DNA of 64,000 nt from Kluyvera sp036759925. Its GTDB lineage: Bacteria > Pseudomonadota > Gammaproteobacteria > Enterobacterales > Enterobacteriaceae. A program made the translations under genes and the position numbers. How positions within the stretch are numbered: position 1 is the first letter of the stretch; each line of letters opens with the position of its first letter. The DNA lies in contig NZ_JAPKIB010000001.1 of the NCBI RefSeq assembly GCF_036759925.1, positions 372,001-436,000 of the forward strand. Direction: 5' to 3'. This document shows, in pieces, positions 1-7,436 of this stretch. The notes below the pieces were generated by a model. It was not told where the DNA came from, did not search any database, and saw only the letters and a program-made list of their open reading frames with translations.

Positions 1-71
1 CTTTCAATAATATTTTTTCGTCTTTCGAGATCAGTTTGCAATGAAATTATATATATCTGACTAGTAGTCAT
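1..71 (-). CDS. Glycosyltransferase family 25 (LPS biosynthesis), N-terminal fragment
   Basis: Only the first 23 codons lie in the window; the gene runs off the left edge. The ATG at 71 overlaps the last 11 bases of the preceding glycerophosphotransferase gene and is preceded by AAGGAT at a good distance. The frame reads MTTSQIYIISLQ followed by TDLERRK. A hydrophobic strand ending in ISL followed by ERRK is the hallmark start of family 25 glycosyltransferases (LpsA/LgtB type), which transfer galactose or similar sugars in LPS and O-antigen synthesis. Translational coupling places it in the same operon. The family call rests on very few residues and the sugar transferred cannot be known. Confidence 0.6.
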   Translation of the reverse strand, partial: MTTSQIYIISLQTDLERRKNIIE

Positions 72-1221
72 ACTTATCCTTAAGTTTGTCAATTATATTT
101 TTATAAAGAAATTTATAGCTTTGATGTTCTTTATTCCCAAAGATATCGAAAACTGCATTACGATTATCTTTATGTTTATCACAACTAATTGTGTCCTTCA
201 TTTCATTTAATAAATCAGAAAATGTATTAACTATCTGACCAGGCATATGTTCACCGAAATTAAAATACATTTCTCTCTCCTGTAGATAATCATCAGCATC
301 GAAAGTATAAAAAATTATTGGCCGATCTAAATACAAATAATCAAAATAAACGGAAGAATAATCGGTTATAAGGCAATCAGCTAAAGCTAAGGTTTCATTT
401 ATATCAATTGATTTAGATATTAATGATAGGTTAGAGTAATCATCGATATTAATATTGATGTTAGTTGCAGGATGTAATTTTATTTTTAGCTCAGCATTAT
501 TTAATGCCAAAAAATCATTTAATTTCAAAAAATCAATATTAGATTTAGCTAGAAAATCCCCTCCAGAATCACGCCATGTTGGAACGTAAAAAAAAACGTA
601 TTTCCGATTTCCTTCATTCTTCTCGCGAGATCGTTCAAGCAAGTTAATAACCCTAGGATAACATCCTTCTAATATGTTAGATTCATTTTTTAATCGAAAT
701 GCACGTATAAAAGAATACTGACTGACAAACCTTGATGGTGATAACAAAAGATCGGGACTTTTATGATGCTGTGGATTTATAAATTTTGTTAACAGAGTAG
801 CATCTTTTATCTTATCAACTAGCGGTTTTGTATTTATATCGAATTCGATTTTTTTTAGCGGTATTCCATGCCAAAGATTTATCAAAATAGCACCGCCAGA
901 TGTAAAGAAATTTATATCAGATGAATATCCTGTGTATATATATACGCGAGCTCTTAATGTAAAATAAATACCTTTTAGCGTCCATCTGTAATATGCAGGA
1001 ATACCATTCCTTCTCAGATCATATGCTAGAGATGGTGTTATTGCAATCCAAATAGCTTTAATTTCTTTTTTATTCTTTGATATATACTCATAAAAGTATC
1101 GACTATTATCTGTATAGCCAGAAAAACTACCAAATACCCATAGTTTTTTATTTCTCGGAATAAAAAAAGATATGCCATATAGACAAAAATGTAATATCCG
1201 TTTCAATCCTTTAATAATCAT
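61..1221 (-). CDS. TagB/TagF-like CDP-glycerol glycerophosphotransferase family protein
   Basis: The 386-residue protein belongs to the family that moves a polyol phosphate (classically glycerol phosphate) from a CDP-activated donor to a glycan at the cytoplasmic face of the membrane. Visible family marks are NLWHGIPLKK near residues 115-124, with His118 in the catalytic position, and the C-terminal LITDYSSVYFD block, whose Asp and Ser residues bind the nucleotide donor. Its length is like TagB and unlike the much longer TagF polymerases, so single addition is more likely than chain growth. The start overlaps the wzx stop by ATGA. The cytidylyltransferase gene of the same operon is the obvious donor source. 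Base composition is strongly AT-rich, as for the rest of this locus. The exact polyol (glycerol, ribitol or another) is not determined. Confidence 0.82.
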   Translation of the reverse strand: MIIKGLKRILHFCLYGISFFIPRNKKLWVFGSFSGYTDNSRYFYEYISKNKKEIKAIWIAITPSLAYDLRRNGIPAYYRWTLKGIYFTLRARVYIYTGYSSDINFFTSGGAILINLWHGIPLKKIEFDINTKPLVDKIKDATLLTKFINPQHHKSPDLLLSPSRFVSQYSFIRAFRLKNESNILEGCYPRVINLLERSREKNEGNRKYVFFYVPTWRDSGGDFLAKSNIDFLKLNDFLALNNAELKIKLHPATNININIDDYSNLSLISKSIDINETLALADCLITDYSSVYFDYLYLDRPIIFYTFDADDYLQEREMYFNFGEHMPGQIVNTFSDLLNEMKDTISCDKHKDNRNAVFDIFGNKEHQSYKFLYKNIIDKLKDKYDY

Positions 1222-2462
1222 TTAGATGCATTCCTTTTAAAATATAAGAACATACATAAGCGCAGCATTAATACGATGAATTCAATGCACATCACACTGA
1301 TTGCTATATTAAGGCTATTAATCTCATTTTTAGAATATAAGATAGCTAAACATAATAGCTGCAAGCAACCTGCTATATATACTGTAAGATTAACAATTTT
1401 TATCTTATTCAATGTACTGAACAATGGATAGCCAAAATTAACGCTTATAAAGTTGAATACTATTGAAATCAAAAAAATATTAAGGATAGAATCCGCACTA
1501 GAAAATCCTCTCCCATAAAAAACTGTTATAATATTAGTTGAAAAATATATACAAATACTTACGCCTGTTATCAATGGAATTGTTAAATAAATAACAAATT
1601 TAAATAACTGTCTATAATCTTTATTTCTAGCCAGGAATGGATAAAGCGCCTGGCTGACGGGCTGGCAAACCCCTTGTCCAGCTTGATATAGTTTCTCAGC
1701 ACATGAGTATAATGCAGCTTGTTGCAGACCTCCAAAATTCCCTATAATAAAAACATTCGCATTAGTGTAAACACCGACTGCTACTCTAGATATAAAAAAT
1801 GCAGTACTCTCTTTGAATCTCCTAAGACAATATTTAAAACTAGGTGTGATTATCTTATATCCTTCTTTATAGATTAAAGTGATGTTCAATATTGATGAGA
1901 AAATGCAACTAATAAGCAAACATATAAGAACTATAATTACATCCCCTCTATCCCTAACTAATAAAAATACCGATATAATATATACTATTTTAGATGTTAA
2001 AGTAATAATACTGATATTTTTCATTTTTTCTATACCCTGATAAAACCACGTCATTTGATATGCTTGAAAAAAAATGACACCAGAAATAATAGAAAAATAT
2101 TTTATTTTTTCCGCAAAATGATTATCAAAAAACATTATATATATATATAATGCTAAAATGACTAATATCACCAATACTGTTTTTATGCAAACTATGGAAC
2201 CTATATAGTAATTGACTCGCTTAATTTTCCCCCGATTAATTGAAAGCCAGTATGTTGCAGACAAACCAAATCCATAATCTGTAACGATCATAGATATAGA
2301 TATTATTGATAAACTAACCGCAACAAGTCCAAAGCTATCGATAGATAACACCCGAGTTAAGTAAGGAAGAACCAGTACAGGAGCAAGATAATTAGAGAAT
2401 TGAACAAACAATAAAAAAAACATATTTGAAGTCAGTTTTTTTCTTTCTTCAAATTTTGACAT
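1218..2462 (-). CDS. wzx: O-antigen flippase (Wzx, MATE/PST superfamily)
   Basis: The 414-residue protein is almost entirely hydrophobic, with about twelve predicted membrane helices and the polysaccharide-transport N-terminus (NYLAPVLVLPYLTRVL near residues 24-39) followed by a short loop and DYGFGLSAT near residue 62. Members flip undecaprenyl-pyrophosphate-linked O-units from the cytoplasmic to the periplasmic leaflet. It sits in an operon between the polyol-phosphate genes and the glycosyltransferases. It differs from WzxC of the colanic acid cluster, as expected for flippases tuned to different O-units. No wzy polymerase is visible in the window, so that gene would have to lie further left. 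The codon content is very AT-rich. Confidence 0.88.
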   Translation of the reverse strand: MSKFEERKKLTSNMFFLLFVQFSNYLAPVLVLPYLTRVLSIDSFGLVAVSLSIISISMIVTDYGFGLSATYWLSINRGKIKRVNYYIGSIVCIKTVLVILVILALYIYIMFFDNHFAEKIKYFSIISGVIFFQAYQMTWFYQGIEKMKNISIITLTSKIVYIISVFLLVRDRGDVIIVLICLLISCIFSSILNITLIYKEGYKIITPSFKYCLRRFKESTAFFISRVAVGVYTNANVFIIGNFGGLQQAALYSCAEKLYQAGQGVCQPVSQALYPFLARNKDYRQLFKFVIYLTIPLITGVSICIYFSTNIITVFYGRGFSSADSILNIFLISIVFNFISVNFGYPLFSTLNKIKIVNLTVYIAGCLQLLCLAILYSKNEINSLNIAISVMCIEFIVLMLRLCMFLYFKRNASK

Positions 2463-2476
2463 ATCTGGTTCTCAAT

Positions 2477-3082
2477 CTATGAAAAAACAGGGTTAATAAT
2501 AAACTCATTCTTTCTAAAAAATAAAATATCACCAGCTTTATATTTCCCATTGACAACATCCAAAAGAACATTACCAACTGTTTCAGCATCCATTATATTT
2601 GGATTAGTGATATTGAATTGCTTTCTAAATTTAGTATCAATTGCACCTGGGCATAAACAATAGGCATTATAGCCATCAGAGGCTAAGCATTTGGTGAACG
2701 TCACGACTCCAGCTTTTGAACAACAATATGAGGACCAATCTTTATAAGCATTAAATGCAGCAGTTGATGATATATTTATGATTTTAACTGATATATTATT
2801 CTCCGCTACTTTTCTTGTTGCTAGGTACGTACCAATAAGATTTACATTAATATCATTAATCCACTTTAGGGGCTCTGAATCTTTCAACACTGCAGAATGT
2901 AGCACCCCTGCATTATTTATTACAACATCATATTTTGTTTCACCAATATAATTTCCTACTGAATCAATGTCTGTAACATCCATTTCAGTCCTGGAGGGAC
3001 AATCTATATCACCTAAAGGCGATAGTAATTTGCAAAATATTTTAGATAAATCACCACCACCTCCAGTTATTAATATTCTCAT
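2477..3082 (-). CDS. Short-chain dehydrogenase/reductase of the O-antigen locus
   Basis: This short SDR (201 residues; classical members have about 250) keeps the complete core. The glycine-rich dinucleotide loop is TGGGGDLS at residues 6-13, NNAG is at 56-59, the catalytic Ser is in ISSTA near 104-108, and Tyr119 and Lys123 form the YxxxK pair (YCCSK). A PGAID motif follows. Its stop is 14 bases upstream of the wzx start. Its ATG overlaps the stop of the cytidylyltransferase gene (ATGA), so the two are probably translated together. That pairing suggests it reduces a keto precursor (a dihydroxyacetone or pentulose derivative) to the polyol that is then CDP-activated. This role is inference; the substrate cannot be read from sequence. 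Confidence 0.75.
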   Translation of the reverse strand: MRILITGGGGDLSKIFCKLLSPLGDIDCPSRTEMDVTDIDSVGNYIGETKYDVVINNAGVLHSAVLKDSEPLKWINDINVNLIGTYLATRKVAENNISVKIINISSTAAFNAYKDWSSYCCSKAGVVTFTKCLASDGYNAYCLCPGAIDTKFRKQFNITNPNIMDAETVGNVLLDVVNGKYKAGDILFFRKNEFIINPVFS

Positions 3083-3531
3083 TTTTTCACCACTGGTATT
3101 TCATGATCATCACTAGCTCTAATTAACTTTTCATATTCTTTGTGAATTTGCTTTTTCAAATTACTAGAGCTAACACCTTTTCCATACGGGAAATAAAAAA
3201 CTTTCACCCCTAACTCTTTTAAGTAATCATACTTTCCTAGCCAATCATCACCTATAACGAAGATGTCCATATTGATTTTATTCACCAAATCGTGATGATC
3301 TAATGAATGCTGAGGGATTACTACATCAGGATATTTCAATGCCTCAACAATAGAAATTCGCTCTTCGAATGGGATTGCAGGTGGATTTTTGTATGAACAA
3401 ACTAATTCATCCGTACTCACCCCAACGATTAATGTTCCTCCGAGCCCACGCCCATAGCGAATCATTTTCAGATGGTTACTGTGAAAAAGATCGAATGTTC
3501 CTGAAACATATACAATATTATCTTTCATCAT
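3079..3531 (-). CDS. TagD-like cytidylyltransferase (glycerol-3-phosphate type)
   Basis: The 150-residue protein is a single nucleotidyltransferase domain of the TagD/GCT family, which makes CDP-glycerol from CTP and glycerol phosphate. The N-terminal signature is YVSGTFDLFHSNHLK, with the two catalytic histidines at 17 and 20 (HxxH; TagD itself has HWGH). The C-terminal phosphate-binding loop GKGVSSS near 118-124 stands where TagD has RTEGISTT, so this is a divergent member and the substrate may be a different polyol phosphate. It is the first gene after the JUMPStart element. The ATG at 3531 follows AAGGAT closely; a second ATG follows immediately. Together with the SDR and the glycerophosphotransferase it forms a CDP-polyol pathway. 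Confidence 0.8.
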   Translation of the reverse strand: MMKDNIVYVSGTFDLFHSNHLKMIRYGRGLGGTLIVGVSTDELVCSYKNPPAIPFEERISIVEALKYPDVVIPQHSLDHHDLVNKINMDIFVIGDDWLGKYDYLKELGVKVFYFPYGKGVSSSNLKKQIHKEYEKLIRASDDHEIPVVKK

Positions 3532-3540
3532 GATATCCTT

Positions 3541-3580
3541 GCAGCAATGCTACCGCCTTGGCTCAACAGCTACCAACGCA
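3541..3580 (-). promoter_or_regulatory. JUMPStart/ops element of the O-antigen operon
   Basis: Read on the minus strand this is the 39-40 base JUMPStart sequence, from GGTAGCTGTTGAGCC to the ops core GGCGGTAGC (3549-3557). The ops element pauses RNA polymerase and recruits RfaH, which suppresses Rho-dependent termination and helps ribosome loading in long surface-polysaccharide operons. Its 3' end lies only about ten bases before the first start codon and runs into the ribosome binding site. The remaining 200 bases to galF are AT-rich, hold no gene I can support, and must contain the promoter, for which I see no clear pair of boxes. Confidence 0.9.
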
Positions 3581-3780
3581 CTGTACATAAACGATAAGGC
3601 AGAACAATATTCATTGTCCTGCCAAAACTTGCTTAATCCTTATACTAAATTTTAACCCATTACTTACTTTAATCGGCTCATTTGACAACACTAATAAAGG
3701 CTAACGCCGTACAACCTTATTAAGAGATGTATTCAGTGCTGCTTCTATACCAATGATATGGACACAATTAAAACAGATAT

Positions 3781-4674
3781 TCACACACCAAGTAATTGTT
3801 CAATCTTTTTTCGAAACGGCGCCCCATCCTTCAAATTCCGCAGCCCATACTGCACAAACGCCTGCATATACCCCATCTTCTTCCCGCAGTCGTAGCTCTC
3901 ACCCGTCATCAGCATCGCATCAACAGACTGTTTCTTCGCCAAGTCAGCAATAGCATCCGTCAGTTGAATACGCCCCCAGGCTCCCGGCACGGTCTTAGCC
4001 AGTTCCACCCAGATATCAGCAGAAAGCACATAGCGGCCAACGGCCATCAGGTCAGATTCCAGCGTCTGTGGCTGATCCGGTTTTTCGATAAAGTCGACGA
4101 TGCGGCTTACCTTACCTTCTACATCCAGCGGCTCTTTGGTTTTGATCACCGAGTATTCAGACAGATCGCCCGGCATGCGTTTTGCCAGCACCTGGCTACG
4201 CCCTGTTTCATTGAAACGTGCAACCATTGCCGCAAGGTTATAGCGAAGTGGGTCTGCGCTTGCGTTGTCCAACACGATGTCCGGCAGCACAACCACAAAT
4301 GGGTTATCGCCAACGATCGGATGTGCGCAGAGGATAGAGTGTCCCAGGCCCAGCGGCTGAGCCTGGCGAACGTTCATGATGGTAACACCAGGAGGACAGA
4401 TAGACTGAACTTCGGCCAGCAGTTGACGTTTTACACGTTGTTCCAGCAGCGCTTCCAGTTCGTATGAGGTGTCAAAGTGGTTCTCCACCGAGTTTTTCGA
4501 GGCATGGGTCACCAGCACGATTTCTTTGATCCCCGCAGCCACAATCTCATCAACAATATATTGAATCATTGGCTTGTCGACGATCGGCAGCATCTCTTTG
4601 GGAATTGCCTTAGTGGCAGGAAGCATATTCATGCCCAAACCCGCTACCGGAATGACTGCTTTTAAATTAACCAT
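3781..4674 (-). CDS. galF: GalF, UTP-glucose-1-phosphate uridylyltransferase homologue
   Basis: GalF is the GalU paralogue that conventionally marks the boundary between the colanic acid and O-antigen clusters. It is thought to modulate UDP-glucose formation through GalU. The protein (297 residues from the chosen start) keeps the family opening, but its nucleotide loop reads GLGMNMLPATK where GalU has GLGTRMLPATK. The missing Arg is the known reason GalF is a poor enzyme. I chose the ATG at 4674 because AGGTGG precedes it by eight bases and it matches the usual GalF start. A GTG four codons upstream would give 301 residues. It is transcribed separately from wcaM, with about 130 bases between them, and towards the O-antigen operon. 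Confidence 0.93.
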   Translation of the reverse strand: MVNLKAVIPVAGLGMNMLPATKAIPKEMLPIVDKPMIQYIVDEIVAAGIKEIVLVTHASKNSVENHFDTSYELEALLEQRVKRQLLAEVQSICPPGVTIMNVRQAQPLGLGHSILCAHPIVGDNPFVVVLPDIVLDNASADPLRYNLAAMVARFNETGRSQVLAKRMPGDLSEYSVIKTKEPLDVEGKVSRIVDFIEKPDQPQTLESDLMAVGRYVLSADIWVELAKTVPGAWGRIQLTDAIADLAKKQSVDAMLMTGESYDCGKKMGYMQAFVQYGLRNLKDGAPFRKKIEQLLGV

Positions 4675-4808
4675 TATCTTGTCCACCTGTATTCGGTTGA
4701 TGAATTATAGCGATTAAACATGTTTAATCCACCCTAATTTGTGATAGTACGCTTTTGGATTAATCGAAATCTTTGGATATAATCTGAGAATGGAGTTGAG
4801 AGCACCTG

Positions 4809-6203
4809 TTATCGGCGTGGGAGAGCGAAATTGAGCCGTTCAGAATTGACAACATGCTGATCAACCCGGTCAATATCCACCGAAGCCCGCCCCCTCTCAT
4901 CGACCGCATGGACGTTCGCCAGCGACAGCAGCGTATCCTGCTTCGCCATGAATTTCCCACGAACATCCTTACGCAAGTCAAAGTTTAGCAATAGCGCGGG
5001 TTCACGCGACGCCACCTGCATCACATTGATATTACGCATAAAAATATGCTTAGGTTTGTTGTGGAGCGCCAGCGAAGCGTACCGTAAATCCAGGTTAGTG
5101 ATGGAGACAAACGACTGGGCATTGCCGGATGATATCTGTATTCCCCTCAGTTTATAGTTCGAATTCTCATTATTGATCCGCACATTATTCAGTCGAAAAT
5201 TTTGCGGTATAGACAAATAGTTACCTTTGATAACACCATAGCCAATTAGCATTCCCGCACTATTAACCATCTCAACACCATCAATAACGAAATTATCACA
5301 TCCGTAGATCGCCACGGTGGCATTATCTATTCCCGCCGTCTTACTGAATGCCGGGGTGATATTACAGGCCTTGACGTTGCGAATAATAAAATGCTTTCCG
5401 TTCTCAACATGCACCAATTGGCGGCAGTTGCTGCCGGTGATGTTGGCCACCACAAAGTGCTTCACCGCCTGGTCTTCCGGGTAGCCGTTATCGTAGGTGC
5501 TGCCTGCCAGCCCAATGCCAATTCCCCAGTTCACCTTGCCGTTAGTGCAGTCAATATGGTCGATGACGTGATCGGAAATGAGGATATTGCTGTCGTTTAT
5601 CGCGACGTTCCACTCGATGGCGTCGCCCTGCAGGTAGCTGAAATGACAGTGGGTGATCTTGACGTCCTGCCACTGATTATGGAATCCCTGACGGAGGATG
5701 CCGTAGTTCGCTTTGGTGACGGTAAGGCGGGTAATATTGAGGTTTTTCATCTGCCGCTTATCTTTGCCGCCGATGAATATCTGCGCCACCGGGCCGTAGC
5801 CGCTCATGGTCAGCCCCTCGATGGTGCAGTCGCCGCCGCGCACGTCAAGGGTGATGTTATAGAGGCTCGCCTCTCCGCTGCCGCTAATCTTACAGCCCTG
5901 TTGCAGGATAAATCGGCCGCGGCCGTTACCTTTTAGCGCGCCAGCAACCGCCAGCGTTTTACCCGGCGGTAGCGTGATAGCGGTGTTGATGTTGTCGCAG
6001 GTCACATCAGCGGGAACGGAGACCGTATCCACCTTGCTGAAAGCCTCGTTAAAGGCACGGATCCAGTCGCCGTCGCGATAGAAGTCGCGAATATCAGCCG
6101 TTGCTGATTGCCCCGCCGCCCTTGCATGGGCGACAGGGAGCAGTGGCAAGGCGGCCAGCGTCGCGCCAGCCGTCAGAAAGTGTCGTCGGGTTAAAGTACG
6201 CAT
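4809..6203 (-). CDS. wcaM: WcaM, colanic acid biosynthesis protein with twin-arginine signal
   Basis: This is the last gene of the colanic acid operon. The 464-residue protein closely follows E. coli WcaM, including long identical stretches such as WGIGIGLAGSTYDN and GIDNATVAIYGCDNF. The N-terminus TRRHFLTAGATLAALPLL is a twin-arginine (Tat) type signal ending in AHARA, so the mature protein should be periplasmic. The body has the short, repeating, Asn-rich strands of a right-handed parallel beta-helix, a fold typical of polysaccharide lyases and related glycan-binding proteins. No enzymatic role is established to my knowledge. It starts nine bases after wcaL stops, so it is co-transcribed. 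Confidence 0.93.
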   Translation of the reverse strand: MRTLTRRHFLTAGATLAALPLLPVAHARAAGQSATADIRDFYRDGDWIRAFNEAFSKVDTVSVPADVTCDNINTAITLPPGKTLAVAGALKGNGRGRFILQQGCKISGSGEASLYNITLDVRGGDCTIEGLTMSGYGPVAQIFIGGKDKRQMKNLNITRLTVTKANYGILRQGFHNQWQDVKITHCHFSYLQGDAIEWNVAINDSNILISDHVIDHIDCTNGKVNWGIGIGLAGSTYDNGYPEDQAVKHFVVANITGSNCRQLVHVENGKHFIIRNVKACNITPAFSKTAGIDNATVAIYGCDNFVIDGVEMVNSAGMLIGYGVIKGNYLSIPQNFRLNNVRINNENSNYKLRGIQISSGNAQSFVSITNLDLRYASLALHNKPKHIFMRNINVMQVASREPALLLNFDLRKDVRGKFMAKQDTLLSLANVHAVDERGRASVDIDRVDQHVVNSERLNFALPRR

Positions 6204-6212
6204 GGCCCCTCC

Positions 6213-7436
6213 TTAACAAAGCGTGTGCAGCAGGCGCGCGAGCTGTCGGTTAATCACCTGCTGGTTAAAATCGGTTTCCACTTTTTCACGTGCCCGCTGG
6301 AGCACGGGCTGGAGGCTTTGCGCATCCATCCGTCCCAGCGTCTTCAGCTTGTCGGCCAGCGCCCGCGCGTCGTTTTCAGCCACCAGCCAGCCGGAATCCC
6401 CGGACTCAATCAGCTCCGGAATGCCGCTATGAACGGTAGAGAGCACCGGGATCCCCACGGCCATCGCCTCCATTAGCGCCACCGGAATCCCCTCCATATC
6501 GCCGTCCGCGCCGGTCACCGATGGCAGCAGGAACACGTCGGCTTCATCGAGCATCGCTTTCACTTCGTGGCTCGGTTTAAACCCCGGCATCTCCACGCGG
6601 TCTTCTAGCTGATACTGTTCAATCAGGGTGCGTAAACGACGCTCCCACGGGCCGATGCCGAGAATGCGGTAGCGAAAGTTCACCCCCTGCGCTTTTAGCT
6701 GGCGGCAGGCTTCAATCGCTACGTGCAGGCCCTTTTTCTCGGTCAATCGGGCAACGGAGATAATCTGCAAGCAGTCGTCCGGTGCTTTCAAAGGCCGTAG
6801 CGAGAAACGGTCCATATTCACCCCCATCCGCGAGACGGTGATTTTATCCGCCGGGCAGCCCATCGCCTGTAGCCGTTCAGCCCACAGCTGGCTAATCGGC
6901 AGCATCATGTCGCCGCGACGAAATAGCTGCTGATACTCCCCGCCATAATGGCTGAGCACTTCACGGCTGGAGATATCAATACCGTGAAACACGGTGGCAA
7001 TTTTGCCGTCTATCACCCCCAGTTCGCGTAGCTTCGCCGCCGTCACGCCCGCCGGGCCAAAGTGGGCGATAAAGATATCGGCGGCTATCGGCGCAGGGGT
7101 ACGACTGCAGATGGAGGAGAGAATCAGGTTACGCGCCTCCTGCCCATAGCGACGCGTATTCAACGCCCGCCAGACGGCGGGACGGTGCAGGCCACGCAGG
7201 GTGCTGAAGGCACGGTAGCGCAGCTTTTCCAGCGCACGGGCGGGTTCATCCTGCAGCCAGCGGACCTTCTCCGCCAGCCGGTACTGGGTATAGGCGGCAT
7301 GAGTGTTGGTGAGGTCGCCCTTTTGCAGCGCGACAATCTCGACCTCATGGCCCATCTCAATAAACGCCACAATCTGGTTCAGGACGAAAGTCTCTGACGA
7401 TAACGGGAATTTCAGCAGAAAGAAGCTGACTTTCAT
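6213..7436 (-). CDS. wcaL: WcaL, colanic acid glycosyltransferase (GT4)
   Basis: The 407-residue GT4-type (GT-B fold) transferase starts MKVSFFLLKFPLSSETFV like E. coli WcaL (406 residues). The C-terminal donor domain shows FLLPSVTGADGDMEGIPVA, with the acidic EGIP motif that binds the sugar nucleotide. In E. coli it is reported to add the outer galactose of the colanic acid repeat at the cytoplasmic membrane. Its ATG overlaps the wcaK stop (ATGA), and wcaM follows directly. There are no oddities in length or motifs. Confidence 0.93.
   Translation of the reverse strand: MKVSFFLLKFPLSSETFVLNQIVAFIEMGHEVEIVALQKGDLTNTHAAYTQYRLAEKVRWLQDEPARALEKLRYRAFSTLRGLHRPAVWRALNTRRYGQEARNLILSSICSRTPAPIAADIFIAHFGPAGVTAAKLRELGVIDGKIATVFHGIDISSREVLSHYGGEYQQLFRRGDMMLPISQLWAERLQAMGCPADKITVSRMGVNMDRFSLRPLKAPDDCLQIISVARLTEKKGLHVAIEACRQLKAQGVNFRYRILGIGPWERRLRTLIEQYQLEDRVEMPGFKPSHEVKAMLDEADVFLLPSVTGADGDMEGIPVALMEAMAVGIPVLSTVHSGIPELIESGDSGWLVAENDARALADKLKTLGRMDAQSLQPVLQRAREKVETDFNQQVINRQLARLLHTLC

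Noticed and set aside
3753..3953. Ser/Pro-rich 66-codon frame overlapping the end of galF
   Set aside because: It is the complement of the galF 3' end; the low-complexity serine runs come from antisense codons.
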